A DNA stretch of 64,000 nt from Carboxydothermus islandicus (GTDB taxonomy: Bacteria > Bacillota > Z-2901 > Carboxydothermales > Carboxydothermaceae). A program made the position numbers and the translations under genes. Below are positions 6,308 to 14,428 of the stretch, piece by piece (within the stretch, counting starts at the first letter, position 1; each line of letters opens with the position of its first letter). The notes under the pieces are model-generated. The model ran no database searches. It saw only the letters and a program-made list of their open reading frames with translations, and was not told the DNA's origin. The stretch is from the NCBI RefSeq assembly GCF_001950325.1, contig NZ_BDJL01000001.1:62001-126000 (forward strand), given 5' to 3'.

Positions 6308-6640
6308 ATGCTTTTTAAATGTTCGGTGTGCGGATTTATCTGGGATGGGGATGATGCCCCGGATAAATGCCCCAAATGCGGTGCTCCCAAGGAAAAATTC
6401 AATCAACTGGAAGAGGATGTAGCCCAACTGGTATTAAAGTCCCGGGAAACCAATGATATACATATGAATCTGGCAAAACACTTAGCAATTGTTGCTGAGC
6501 TTGCTCAAAGGGGTCTGGAAATTAAGTTAGATCCTGGTTGCGTCGATATTTTTGAAAAAGCCACAAAAGCTGCTTATGAGCTTCGGCAAATGATAAAAGC
6601 CGAGCTTGCCACCCACATGACCAAGCAAAAATGGGGGTAA
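6308..6640 (+). CDS. Rubredoxin-like zinc-ribbon protein with helical C-terminus
   Basis: A 110-aa protein. Residues 1-35 form a desulforedoxin/rubredoxin-like centre (FKCSVCGFIW and DKCPKCGAPKEKF), as at the C-terminus of rubrerythrins. Residues 40-110 are helical, with many His, Lys and Glu residues (TNDIHMNLAKHLA), and show no complete diiron motif set. It may be an electron carrier or a derivative of rubrerythrin. ATG 6308 has a perfect AAGGAGG. It is second in the oxidative-stress cluster. The exact role is unknown. Confidence 0.8.
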   Translation: MLFKCSVCGFIWDGDDAPDKCPKCGAPKEKFNQLEEDVAQLVLKSRETNDIHMNLAKHLAIVAELAQRGLEIKLDPGCVDIFEKATKAAYELRQMIKAELATHMTKQKWG

Positions 6641-6641
6641 A

Positions 6642-6676
6642 TTGGAAGTTGGAAGTTTGAGGTTGGAGATTGGAAA
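6642..6676. repeat. TTGGAAR heptad tract
   Basis: Five uninterrupted 7-nt units: TTGGAAG, TTGGAAG, TTTGAGG, TTGGAGA, TTGGAAA. It starts 1 nt after the stop codon at 6640 and belongs to the same family as 6136-6193. Confidence 0.75.
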
Positions 6677-6793
6677 TAATTGCAGGTCTGGCTTCAGGCA
6701 TTGGCCCTGCGAAGGCAGTTAAAGCTGCCTTTTTCAAACCGTAAGGCTAAAACAAGCAGCGGTAGAAGCTGCTTGCACAGTGAGGTTGATAAG
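6677..6793 (+). promoter_or_regulatory. Leader with stem-loops before the oxidoreductase gene
   Basis: A GCAGG/CCTGC pairing (about 6682-6710) is followed by AAGGCAG/CTGCCTT with TTTTT (6712-6734), a good intrinsic terminator, then AAGCAGC/GCTGCTT (near 6754-6774). The terminator lies within the gene cluster, so it may attenuate expression of the downstream genes. I recognise no riboswitch class here. Confidence 0.5.
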
Positions 6794-7918
6794 ATGAAAA
6801 TTGTGATTGTTGGCGGGGGGATTGCCGGGGTTTCGGCAGCTGCCGCTGCCCGGGAGGTTAGCGATACTGCGGAAGTAATTCTTATTTCCGCGGAGAAATA
6901 CTATCCCTATTACCGGCTGAAGCTTTCGGAATACTTAAGCGGGGAGCTGGATGAAGAAAGCTTACTCCTTCATCCCCCTTCCTGGTATGAGGAACGGAAA
7001 ATCCAGGTAATTCTGGGGAAAAAGGTTACCGGAGCCCGGTTGGAGTCCCGGGAGTTAACTTTGCATGATGGGACTGTAGTACCCTTTAGCAGCTTGGTGC
7101 TAACAACGGGAAGCTATGCTTTTAAACCCCCGGTGCCCGGTGGGGACCTTCCTGGAGTTTACACCTTAAGGAACTTGGATGATTTAAAGGCCATACGGGA
7201 GCGGGCGGAAAAAGCCCGGAGAGCAGTAATAATTGGTGGGGGAGTACTGGGGCTGGAAGTGGCTTACTATCTTGGCAAAAGGGGAATTCAAGTAGGGGTG
7301 GTAGAACATAACAACCGTTTATTACCCCGCCAGGTGGATGAAGAAGGTTCCCAAATTCTTGCCGGAGCTGCCCGGGAAGCAGGGGTGGAGCTTTATCTTA
7401 CCAAAGATGTAGACCGGATTGAAGGTAACGAACAGGTAGAAAAGGTAGTATTTAAAGATGGAAGTTCGGTAGCTACCGATATGGTGGTATTTTCAACCGG
7501 GGTTCGGCCTTACCTGGAAGTGGCCAATATGCTAACTTTAGGGGTCAATCGGGGAATTATAGTGGACAAGTACATGGCTACTTCCCGGGAAAACATTTAT
7601 GCAGCCGGTGATGTAGCCGAGTTTGAGGGTCAGATGCCGGGCATTTGGCCGGTGGCAATGGAGCAGGGAAAAATTGCCGGAGCAAATGCTGCCGGAGCAT
7701 CTAAAATTTATACTCCTATTCCGCCGCAAAACGTGTTAAAAGTTTTTGGAAAGACAGTATTTAGCATTGGGACGGTGTCCGGTGAAGGAATTACTTCCCG
7801 GCGTGAAGACCGGGGAGATAATTTCCTTAAGTATTACTACAAGGATGAAAAACTTGTAGGAGCCCTTTTAATAGGTGATGTGAAGCTTGTAAATGAATTG
7901 AGAAAGCTTTTATCCTAA
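6794..7918 (+). CDS. FAD-dependent NAD(P)H:rubredoxin oxidoreductase
   Basis: A 374-aa flavoprotein with an FAD-binding GGGIAGVSAA at residue 8, a second NAD(P)-binding GGGVLGLEVA near 143, and a C-terminal FAD motif (YAAGDVAEF near 270). The order matches the NROR/nitrite-reductase-like oxidoreductase family. In anaerobic Clostridia such enzymes pass electrons from NADH to rubredoxin for rubrerythrin or flavodiiron proteins. Rubredoxin lies 23 nt downstream. ATG 6794 is where the FAD motif normally begins, so I reject starts further upstream. Confidence 0.9.
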   Translation: MKIVIVGGGIAGVSAAAAAREVSDTAEVILISAEKYYPYYRLKLSEYLSGELDEESLLLHPPSWYEERKIQVILGKKVTGARLESRELTLHDGTVVPFSSLVLTTGSYAFKPPVPGGDLPGVYTLRNLDDLKAIRERAEKARRAVIIGGGVLGLEVAYYLGKRGIQVGVVEHNNRLLPRQVDEEGSQILAGAAREAGVELYLTKDVDRIEGNEQVEKVVFKDGSSVATDMVVFSTGVRPYLEVANMLTLGVNRGIIVDKYMATSRENIYAAGDVAEFEGQMPGIWPVAMEQGKIAGANAAGASKIYTPIPPQNVLKVFGKTVFSIGTVSGEGITSRREDRGDNFLKYYYKDEKLVGALLIGDVKLVNELRKLLS

Positions 7919-7941
7919 AATAAATTACAGGAGGTATGGTA

Positions 7942-8100
7942 ATGGACAAATATGTTTGCAGTATTTGCGGGTATGTTTATGACCCGGAAGTGGGGGATGA
8001 TTCTCAAGGTATAGCTCCGGGAACTCCTTTTGAGAATCTTCCTGCCGATTGGGTCTGTCCCGATTGCGGTGCCGACAAAGATGCTTTTGAAAAAATGTAA
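7942..8100 (+). CDS. Rubredoxin
   Basis: A 52-aa classical rubredoxin: CSICGY near residue 6 and CPDCGADK near residue 39, with the typical YDPEVGD and [14 protein letters not shown] segments. It binds one Fe by four Cys and shuttles single electrons in the cytosol. GGAGGT before ATG is strong. As last gene of the cluster it connects the oxidoreductase to rubrerythrin. A terminator follows 16 nt later. Confidence 0.97.
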   Translation: MDKYVCSICGYVYDPEVGDDSQGIAPGTPFENLPADWVCPDCGADKDAFEKM

Positions 8101-8116
8101 ATAAAAATTGAAAACT

Positions 8117-8146
8117 AAAAAGAGCGCACAAAAGTGCGCTCTTTTT
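8117..8146 (+). terminator. Terminator of the rubrerythrin cluster
   Basis: AGAGCGCAC pairs with GTGCGCTCT around AAAA, followed by a run of five Ts. Confidence 0.9.
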
Positions 8147-8151
8147 ATATA

Positions 8152-8312
8152 TTGAAGTTGGAGTAGGACGGGCAATTTTTGATGTTGAGGTTGACTTTTA
8201 ACCTCTTACTTCTCTCCTGTTGTGGCAGGTAATAGCCTTTTACCGACGACCGACCACTTACTACTTATCACCGTTATACCCACCACTTACGACGCACCAC
8301 CTATCACCATTC
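8152..8312. repeat. Heptad repeat tract, mainly ACCACTT family
   Basis: A short TTGAAGT/TGGAGTA piece is followed, from 8242, by degenerate 7-nt units: ACCGACG, ACCGACC, ACTTACT, ACTTATC, then ACCACTT, ACGACGC, ACCACCT, ATCACCA. The tract reaches the stop codon of corA. No gene is seen in it. Confidence 0.7.
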
Positions 8313-9290
8313 TCACATCCAATTTTTATACTTAAACCAGCGAATCATGCCGTAAGAAATAGCGATTAAACCTGCGGTGATAAAGCCGGTAGAGATATAA
8401 TGGTCTTGAGCTGGAAAAGGTACGTTCATACCGAAAAAACCGGTGACAAAGGTGAGGGGCATGAAAATTGTGGAAATAATTGTTAAAACCCGCATAGTTT
8501 CGTTGGTACGGGTGGTGATGATGGAGTTATAAGTCATCAGGATTTGGTCAAGCATGTCCCGCTGGCTATCGACCGTATCGGTGGCCCGCTCTAAATGGTC
8601 GGCAAGGTCAGAAAAATAAGGTTTTATTTCTTCGCTTAACGGGAAAGGTGGACGAATTAAATTGCCGAAAATTCTTTTCTGGTGGGATATTGCCCGACGG
8701 ATTGCTAAAATGGTACGCTTTAAGTCAATAAACTCATCGGTAATTTCCCGGTTGGGTTGTTCGTAAATTTCATCTTCCAGATCCTCGATACGGTTGGCTA
8801 CCTGTTCGAGAATGGGAAAATACTCATCGACGATGCCGTCGATAATCGAATAAAGAAAGTATTCGGTGCCCTTCACACAGATTTCGGAACTCCGCCGGCA
8901 AACCAAAGCAAGCTTACCAAGACTGGGAAGGGCGCTTTTATGAACCGTAACGATAAAGTTCGAACCAAGATAAACACCTAACTGTACCAGAAGGATTTCT
9001 TCCTCCTGTTCTTCATCGTAGCGTAAGGCGTGGAGCAGGAAGAAATAATAATTTTCATACTTATCCACTTTGGCCCGGGGGCTAAAGGTTAAACAGTCTT
9101 CTACCGTCAACTCGTGAAAGTTAAAAATGCGGGCAAGGTAGTAAAGCTCTTTTTCCTCAAAGTTATACAAATCAACCCACAGCAAGCTTTCCGGATCCGC
9201 TAAAAGTTCGGAAAGTCTTGATAAATCCACATCATGTTCCATGGTGTTAGTTTTGTGGTTGTAGTAATAAGTTTTAATCATTTTTTTCAC
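8313..9290 (-). CDS. corA: CorA-family magnesium/cobalt transporter
   Basis: A 325-aa protein with a large acidic cytoplasmic domain, a long coiled-coil helix and two C-terminal membrane helices. The signature GMNVP lies near residue 287, after the first membrane helix, as in all CorA channels. These form pentameric Mg2+ (and Co2+/Ni2+) channels in the plasma membrane. GGGGGTG precedes ATG. It stands alone, convergent with the rubredoxin cluster, and its 3' end touches a heptad repeat. Confidence 0.95.
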   Translation of the reverse strand: MKKMIKTYYYNHKTNTMEHDVDLSRLSELLADPESLLWVDLYNFEEKELYYLARIFNFHELTVEDCLTFSPRAKVDKYENYYFFLLHALRYDEEQEEEILLVQLGVYLGSNFIVTVHKSALPSLGKLALVCRRSSEICVKGTEYFLYSIIDGIVDEYFPILEQVANRIEDLEDEIYEQPNREITDEFIDLKRTILAIRRAISHQKRIFGNLIRPPFPLSEEIKPYFSDLADHLERATDTVDSQRDMLDQILMTYNSIITTRTNETMRVLTIISTIFMPLTFVTGFFGMNVPFPAQDHYISTGFITAGLIAISYGMIRWFKYKNWM

Positions 9291-9414
9291 CCCCTTTGGC
9301 CGCAGCTTACATATTTAATTATAGAAGGATAACGGTGAATTTACCAGTTTTTTTGGACAAGTTTACCGAAAAAATGATAAAATATTAATAAATCGACTTA
9401 AGGCGGTGGTTTTT

Positions 9415-9870
9415 ATGAAAAAGAATGGATATGTGATTTTAGGGATAATTATCGCTTTTGCTGCCGGTCTATTCCTGGGAGGAAGAATCTTGGCCCAGAA
9501 TGAAAATGCGATTCCCGGCTCTCCCCAGGATCCACTGGTAGCTAAAAGTTATGTGGATAAACAGGTAAAAGCGGTTGCCGACCAGGTATATAAATTGCAG
9601 GAACGTATTGCTGCTTTAGAGAAAAAAATTGCAGAAATGTCAGCTGCTAACCCGGCAGTTCCTGTTACAACAAAAGTTGGGATTGTAGCAACTAATAACC
9701 TATACTTAAGAAAAACCCCCGAGATTTCCAGCAATAATATCATTGCGAAATTACCTTTAAATACACGTCTCACCGTTTACCTTAATAAGTCTACCGGAGA
9801 TTGGTATTATGTAAAAACCTCGGGCGGGAAATATGGATATGTAAGCAAAAAATACGTAAAACTTCAGTAA
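9415..9870 (+). CDS. Membrane-anchored SH3b-domain protein
   Basis: A 151-aa protein with an uncleaved signal-anchor helix (residues 5-26), a coiled-coil segment (VDKQVKAVADQVYKLQERIA, about 45-80), then a bacterial SH3 domain (about 88-150, with NLYLRKTPEISSNNI and TGDWYYVKT). Bacterial SH3 domains usually bind peptidoglycan peptides. An exported wall-binding protein of unknown partner is the best reading. The start at 9415 follows AAGGCGGTGG. It is monocistronic, with its own terminator. Confidence 0.8.
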   Translation: MKKNGYVILGIIIAFAAGLFLGGRILAQNENAIPGSPQDPLVAKSYVDKQVKAVADQVYKLQERIAALEKKIAEMSAANPAVPVTTKVGIVATNNLYLRKTPEISSNNIIAKLPLNTRLTVYLNKSTGDWYYVKTSGGKYGYVSKKYVKLQ

Positions 9871-9902
9871 ATAACCCTCCGCTTAAGGAGGGTTATTTTT
9901 TT
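9871..9902 (+). terminator. Terminator after the SH3b gene
   Basis: ATAACCCTCC pairs with GGAGGGTTAT around GCTTAA, followed by T-run. Confidence 0.9.
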
Positions 9903-10100
9903 AAAACAATGCAGTTATTAGAAGATGGAATAAAAACATATTTTCGGATGCTATAAATAAAACTTATACCAATAAAATATAAAAAACACAAAATAAGCAA
10001 GGTGTAAATTTATAAAAGAAAAGCTACAACCATAAAAAACCATAAATAACTGAAATAGTATTTATAATTTTTTCCAAAACAAATTATTCCAATATTTCAT

Positions 10101-10129
10101 ATGACAGTTAAGTCGAAATATGTTAAAAT
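10101..10129 (+). promoter_or_regulatory. Promoter of the multihaem cytochrome
   Basis: ATGACA, a 17-nt spacer and TAAAAT, each one base from consensus. It lies 50 nt before the GTG start. The rest of the 9903-10179 spacer is very A/T-rich, and I see no other feature in it. Confidence 0.5.
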
Positions 10130-10179
10130 TGTTACAAAAGTACTACAAAATATAAAAAATTTTGAAAGGGGGTTTTTTC

Positions 10180-11856
10180 GTGAAGCGTACTGTTTTGATC
10201 GTTGCCGGTATACTCGTAAGCCTGATGCTCTTTACCGGCGCGGCTTTTGCCAATAGTACTTATGCTTCACAAACCGGCAAGGCCTGTACTTATTGCCATG
10301 CGGACATGGCAGATTTCAGCAAACTTACTTCTGAAGGGCAGGCGTTTAAAAATAATGGCTACAAACTGCCTGCACCTGCTCCGGGCTATTACACCGAAAA
10401 TGATTTTGCTGCTTCGGTGGACAAGATCTTAGGCAAGACTCTTCAAGTATCTGCACCTACCTCAACGGTAACCCGTCAGGAAGCCTACAAGTACATTGCA
10501 ACTCTTTTAAATCTCAAGATTAATCCGTCGGAAGTAAATAAGGTGCTGGCCAAGTTTAAGGATTCAAAAGGGGTAAATGCCGCTTACAAAAGCTACGTTG
10601 CTATTATGGTTAAAAATAATCTTGTGTCCGGGGACAAATCCGGTAAGGATTATTACCTTAACGCCGGTAAGGTTTTAACCAAAACCGAGGCGGAAGCTCT
10701 TTTAGCTAAAGCGAAGACTTTAATGTATAAGGGAGCACCCAAAGAGCGTACTTTTGTCACTTCGGAAAAGTGCAAAACCTGTCACCCAACCGAATATAGT
10801 AGCTGGAAAGAAGATACCTATCACAGCAAGATGATTATGAAGCGGGATGAAGGAATTCTTAAAGATGCAGTATTAAAATGGGTTTATGACCAGGACGGTA
10901 ATGGTACCAACGATGGACCAACCATTGGCAACGTTACCAAAGAGACCTTCTCCATCCTTGATGTTCAGTATGTAGTTGGATCCTACTGGAAGCAACGCTA
11001 CCTTGTTAAAAATAAGGTTACCGGTGGCTGGCAATTGTTAAACAAGCAGTTTAACCGCATGACCGGCAAGTGGGAAAATTACGGGAATGCCAATGACTGG
11101 AACATGATGTGCGCTACCTGCCATACCACCGGATATAAGCTTACTTACTATGACCCGGCCAATCCGGCAACTTCAAAGGCAACCTGGTCGGAACTGAACG
11201 TTGGCTGCGAAGCGTGCCATGGTCCCGGCTCGGTTCACGTTTATACCAAGTCCAAGCTTGATATCTGGAATCCGGCCAAGAAAACCAAAGCCGAGCAAAC
11301 CCGTGCTTGTGGCTACTGCCATATCCGGGTAGAAAATGAAAAGTATAAGTCTCCGCAAGGCAATTACCGGGAAGACCTGCCGGCTCCTGAAGTTGGTAAA
11401 ACCTTTATGCCCTGGGATGACTGGACCAAATGGTATCCGGAAGAACTTGTAGCACCAGGAATTCAGCCGGAAGATCCCTTTGATAAGAGTTATACCGGAG
11501 ATTTGGCAGGATTATTTAAGACCGACGTGCTTTCCACCACTTACGGGGTCTATGAAGAAGCCAAGCACCATCAGCAGTATCAGGGCTTCATCCAGTCCAA
11601 TCACTACAAGAAAAATATCTTAAGTTGCAACGATTGCCATTCACCGCATAAAACTAAGAAAACCGCAACCCTCATAGATCCAAAAGCAACCTGTTCTACC
11701 TGCCACGGCAGTGCCTTTGATGTGGAGAAAATCATGCCGGGTACCGCTAAGACCGCCGATAACCTCTATGTCCGGACCCATACCTTCTTTGCCGGACAGA
11801 CCAGAACAAGCGGTCCTACGGCTACCGGAAAACCGGTATATTATTTTGGCGAATAA
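10180..11856 (+). CDS. Exported seven-haem c-type cytochrome with SLH-like insert
   Basis: A 558-aa protein with a signal peptide (residues 1-24, AFA/N). Seven CxxCH haem-binding motifs occur: CTYCH at 36 and, further on, CKTCH, CATCH, CEACH, CGYCH, CNDCH and CSTCH between about 197 and 510. Between haems 1 and 2, residues about 88-182 resemble S-layer-homology repeats (TRQEAYKYIATLLNL, LAKFKDSKGV, NNLVSGD, LTKTEAEALLAKA). The C-terminal part resembles cytochrome c554/multihaem reductase families. It probably handles electrons outside the membrane, perhaps held at the wall by the SLH-like region. GTG 10180 is preceded by AAAGGGGG. Confidence 0.85.
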   Translation: MKRTVLIVAGILVSLMLFTGAAFANSTYASQTGKACTYCHADMADFSKLTSEGQAFKNNGYKLPAPAPGYYTENDFAASVDKILGKTLQVSAPTSTVTRQEAYKYIATLLNLKINPSEVNKVLAKFKDSKGVNAAYKSYVAIMVKNNLVSGDKSGKDYYLNAGKVLTKTEAEALLAKAKTLMYKGAPKERTFVTSEKCKTCHPTEYSSWKEDTYHSKMIMKRDEGILKDAVLKWVYDQDGNGTNDGPTIGNVTKETFSILDVQYVVGSYWKQRYLVKNKVTGGWQLLNKQFNRMTGKWENYGNANDWNMMCATCHTTGYKLTYYDPANPATSKATWSELNVGCEACHGPGSVHVYTKSKLDIWNPAKKTKAEQTRACGYCHIRVENEKYKSPQGNYREDLPAPEVGKTFMPWDDWTKWYPEELVAPGIQPEDPFDKSYTGDLAGLFKTDVLSTTYGVYEEAKHHQQYQGFIQSNHYKKNILSCNDCHSPHKTKKTATLIDPKATCSTCHGSAFDVEKIMPGTAKTADNLYVRTHTFFAGQTRTSGPTATGKPVYYFGE

Positions 11857-11871
11857 AATTTAATAACCTGG

Positions 11872-11907
11872 GCGGAAGGGGAAGACCTCTTCCGCTTTTT
11901 CTTTTTT
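11872..11907 (+). terminator. Terminator after the cytochrome gene
   Basis: GCGGAAG pairs with CTTCCGC with partial extension into the loop, followed by TTTTTCTTTTTT. Confidence 0.85.
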
Positions 11908-11974
11908 CTAAGATTTTAATATTGTGGAAGTTTTTAAAATAAAGTAAAATAGATGAGGAAATGAGGTGATAGTA

Positions 11975-13306
11975 TTGGACTCAACTCTGGAAAGGGTACA
12001 GAAGAAAATTCAAAATAAGAAAAAGCGACGCAGAAAAGTCTTACTCTTATCCCTTTTAACTTTGCTATTTGTTGTCGGTACTGCCTTTGCCTATTTTTAC
12101 TTTACGATGAAAGATGTGTTTACTCCCCCGCGAACCCAGGGGAATAACATAGCCATTGCCAGCGAAAAACCCGGGAGGGTAAATATTCTTCTTTTAGGGG
12201 TTGACGACCGCCATAGTAAAAACCGCAAAGAGCGGACCGATACCATTATCTTTGCCAGCATTGACAGCAACTTAAAAAAAGTTGTTCTGGTTTCCATACC
12301 GCGGGATACGCGGGTAAATATCCCGGGGCACGGCTGGGACAAGATAAATGCTGCCCACGTTATAGGTGGGATAGATTTAACCAAACAGATGGTTTCTGAC
12401 CTTTTAGGAAAGCCCGTTGATTATTATGTCCTGGTAAATTTTGAAGATTTTAAAAAAATTATCGATACCTTGGGCGGGGTTACCATAGATGTTGAGAAAA
12501 ACATGTATCACGCAGATGAATATCCCTATACCATTAATCTTAAAAAGGGGCGGCAGCACTTAAACGGGGAAAAAGCCTTAATGTACGTGCGCTATAGAAG
12601 TGATGCTTTGGGTGATATCAGTCGTACCCAGAGACAACAGAAATTTTTAAAAGCTTTAGCCGAACAAGCTTTGCAGCCGGGGACGCTTTTAAAGCTTCCC
12701 AAACTCATACCGGAAGTTATTCAAATGGTTGAAACGGATATGTCCACCAAAGACCTGATGTCGCTTTTGGCTTTTAGTCGGGAGCTTAACAAAGATAGTA
12801 TCATTACCCAGACCCTTCCGGGATATTTCTATAACTACAATGGTATTAGCTACTGGCAGGCGGATCTGGAAGCGGCTAAAAACCTGGTAGATATGCTGTT
12901 TGCAGGCCAAATAGAACAAAATATCGTTCTTGGTACCAGGGAAGAAAACGCGGGGATTAAAATTGTCAAAAAGAAAAAAACCGTTGTGACTCCAAAGCCT
13001 TCAACTACTAAAGAAACCTATGAGGAAAAGCCAACAACTAATAGCGAAACCTATCAGCAAAATCCTGTCAGTTCCGATAACGGAAGTGATGGGAATAATA
13101 TTCCTACCAATTCAAACAACGAAGGACAAACAACACCTCCAGGGCAAAATAATCAACAAACCACTCCATCCGGTGATTCAAGTAATACTACCGATGGGGC
13201 AACTTATCAAAGTAGCCCCGTCGGTTACTCCCCTTCCGCTGAGCAACAAACACCACCCCTAAACAGCATTTCCGATACTACTACAGGGGAAATTTATAAC
13301 AATTAA
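11975..13306 (+). CDS. LytR-CpsA-Psr (LCP) cell-wall polymer transferase
   Basis: About 443 aa. A basic cytoplasmic start and one membrane span (about 20-42) precede an extracytoplasmic LCP domain (about 65-280) with the canonical SIPRDTRVNIPG, DKINAAH, and YVRYRSD...SRTQRQQ motifs, whose Arg/Asp bind the lipid pyrophosphate. The last 110 residues are a low-complexity Thr/Asn/Gln/Ser tail. LCP enzymes attach teichoic-acid-like polymers from undecaprenyl-PP to peptidoglycan. I take TTG 11975, 7 nt after GAGGTGAT; GTG 11966 would sit inside the SD. It heads the wall-polymer cluster. Confidence 0.9.
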   Translation: MDSTLERVQKKIQNKKKRRRKVLLLSLLTLLFVVGTAFAYFYFTMKDVFTPPRTQGNNIAIASEKPGRVNILLLGVDDRHSKNRKERTDTIIFASIDSNLKKVVLVSIPRDTRVNIPGHGWDKINAAHVIGGIDLTKQMVSDLLGKPVDYYVLVNFEDFKKIIDTLGGVTIDVEKNMYHADEYPYTINLKKGRQHLNGEKALMYVRYRSDALGDISRTQRQQKFLKALAEQALQPGTLLKLPKLIPEVIQMVETDMSTKDLMSLLAFSRELNKDSIITQTLPGYFYNYNGISYWQADLEAAKNLVDMLFAGQIEQNIVLGTREENAGIKIVKKKKTVVTPKPSTTKETYEEKPTTNSETYQQNPVSSDNGSDGNNIPTNSNNEGQTTPPGQNNQQTTPSGDSSNTTDGATYQSSPVGYSPSAEQQTPPLNSISDTTTGEIYNN

Positions 13307-13323
13307 TCTTCCGAGGGAGTTAG

Positions 13324-14355
13324 GTGAAGAGGTCAAAAGCTATCTTAACCTTACTGATAGTAGGGGTTTTATGTTTTATTTTCCTACTGGGCTTTAAGTA
13401 TGAAGATTTTTATCTCACTAAAATATACTGGTTAAATGCTAAGAAGGTTAAAGTTACCGACTTCGGAGCAACACCCGATGATAAATTTTTCGACGATGAA
13501 GCCTTTTTTGAAGCTATCCAGGCGGTTAAGAAGCACGGCAAGGGGATAATTTATCTACCCAAAGGGGTTTACTTATTGAGTAAACCTTTATTTTTACCGT
13601 CTAATTGCTATTTAATTGGTGAAGATGTCGATAAAACCGTTATTGCAAGGGCCGAAGACTTTAACGAATATTTAGTGATAAATGATAACATTGATGTTCC
13701 CGGTTTTAACGGTAATAAAAACATTATTGTTGAAAATTTAACCCTCGATGACCGGCGCGAGATTGTGCGACATTGGGGCGGTGGGGTAGGCTTTGCTCAT
13801 GCTGAAAATGTCGCAGTAAGAAACTGCCGAATCCTTAATCCTTACTGGCATGGAATAGAATTTAATGCTGTAAATAACGGTTTGATTCAGGGATGTGAAA
13901 TATTTAACGCAAAGAATGCAGCAATCCAAATTGATGCTTCCACAGCAGAATATGAAGGTTTACAGGGCTATGCCTTTCACGGTCTTTTAGATGAAAAAAC
14001 TCCCAGTAAAAATATTAAAATTGTTGGCAACTCAATTAAGGGTTGTCTTTACAGCGGGATTAATTTTGCCCACCGGGAGGTAAAAGAACCTTATTCAAAC
14101 ATTATTATTGAAAAAAATTATATTGAAGGAAATAGTGCTTATGCGGCCATTCACAATGAGGCAAGCGTTAAAAATACGGTAATTACTGGTAATACCGTTA
14201 TAAGTAATGTGGGAATTATTATTGGCAAAACAATAGAAGATATCGAAATTACCAAAAACCAAATTTACACCCGCAAAGGTGCGGGGTTGATTTTTAAAAA
14301 TCCGGTAAAGGGGTTATATTTTAAAGATAATATTATAGTGGAGCCGGAAACTTAA
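13324..14355 (+). CDS. Exported right-handed beta-helix (pectate-lyase-like) protein
   Basis: A 343-aa protein with an N-terminal signal-anchor (residues 5-22), a Pectate_lyase_3-like start (VTDFGATPDDKFFDDEAFFEAI) and repeated beta-helix rungs (NCYLIGEDVDKTVI, NIIVENLTLDD, VRNCRIL, IIIEKNYIEGNSAY, VITGNTVISN). Such proteins bind or cleave surface polysaccharides; no catalytic triad can be assigned. GTG start after GGGAG; 17 nt behind the LCP gene, so co-transcribed. It may trim or modify the polymer of this cluster. Confidence 0.75.
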   Translation: MKRSKAILTLLIVGVLCFIFLLGFKYEDFYLTKIYWLNAKKVKVTDFGATPDDKFFDDEAFFEAIQAVKKHGKGIIYLPKGVYLLSKPLFLPSNCYLIGEDVDKTVIARAEDFNEYLVINDNIDVPGFNGNKNIIVENLTLDDRREIVRHWGGGVGFAHAENVAVRNCRILNPYWHGIEFNAVNNGLIQGCEIFNAKNAAIQIDASTAEYEGLQGYAFHGLLDEKTPSKNIKIVGNSIKGCLYSGINFAHREVKEPYSNIIIEKNYIEGNSAYAAIHNEASVKNTVITGNTVISNVGIIIGKTIEDIEITKNQIYTRKGAGLIFKNPVKGLYFKDNIIVEPET

Positions 14356-14428
14356 AAAGCAGGGAAAAAGAGCGTAATGTTGAATATTTTAATGGGGAGC
14401 TTTAAGTAGAAACTTGGAGGCAGTTTTA

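Noticed and set aside
6136-6676. Heptad tracts as a CRISPR array
   Set aside because: Units are 7 nt with no spacers of constant length, no palindromic repeats and no cas genes in the window.
6677-6793. T-box or known riboswitch
   Set aside because: No T-box sequence or known aptamer core was recognisable; only ordinary stem-loops.
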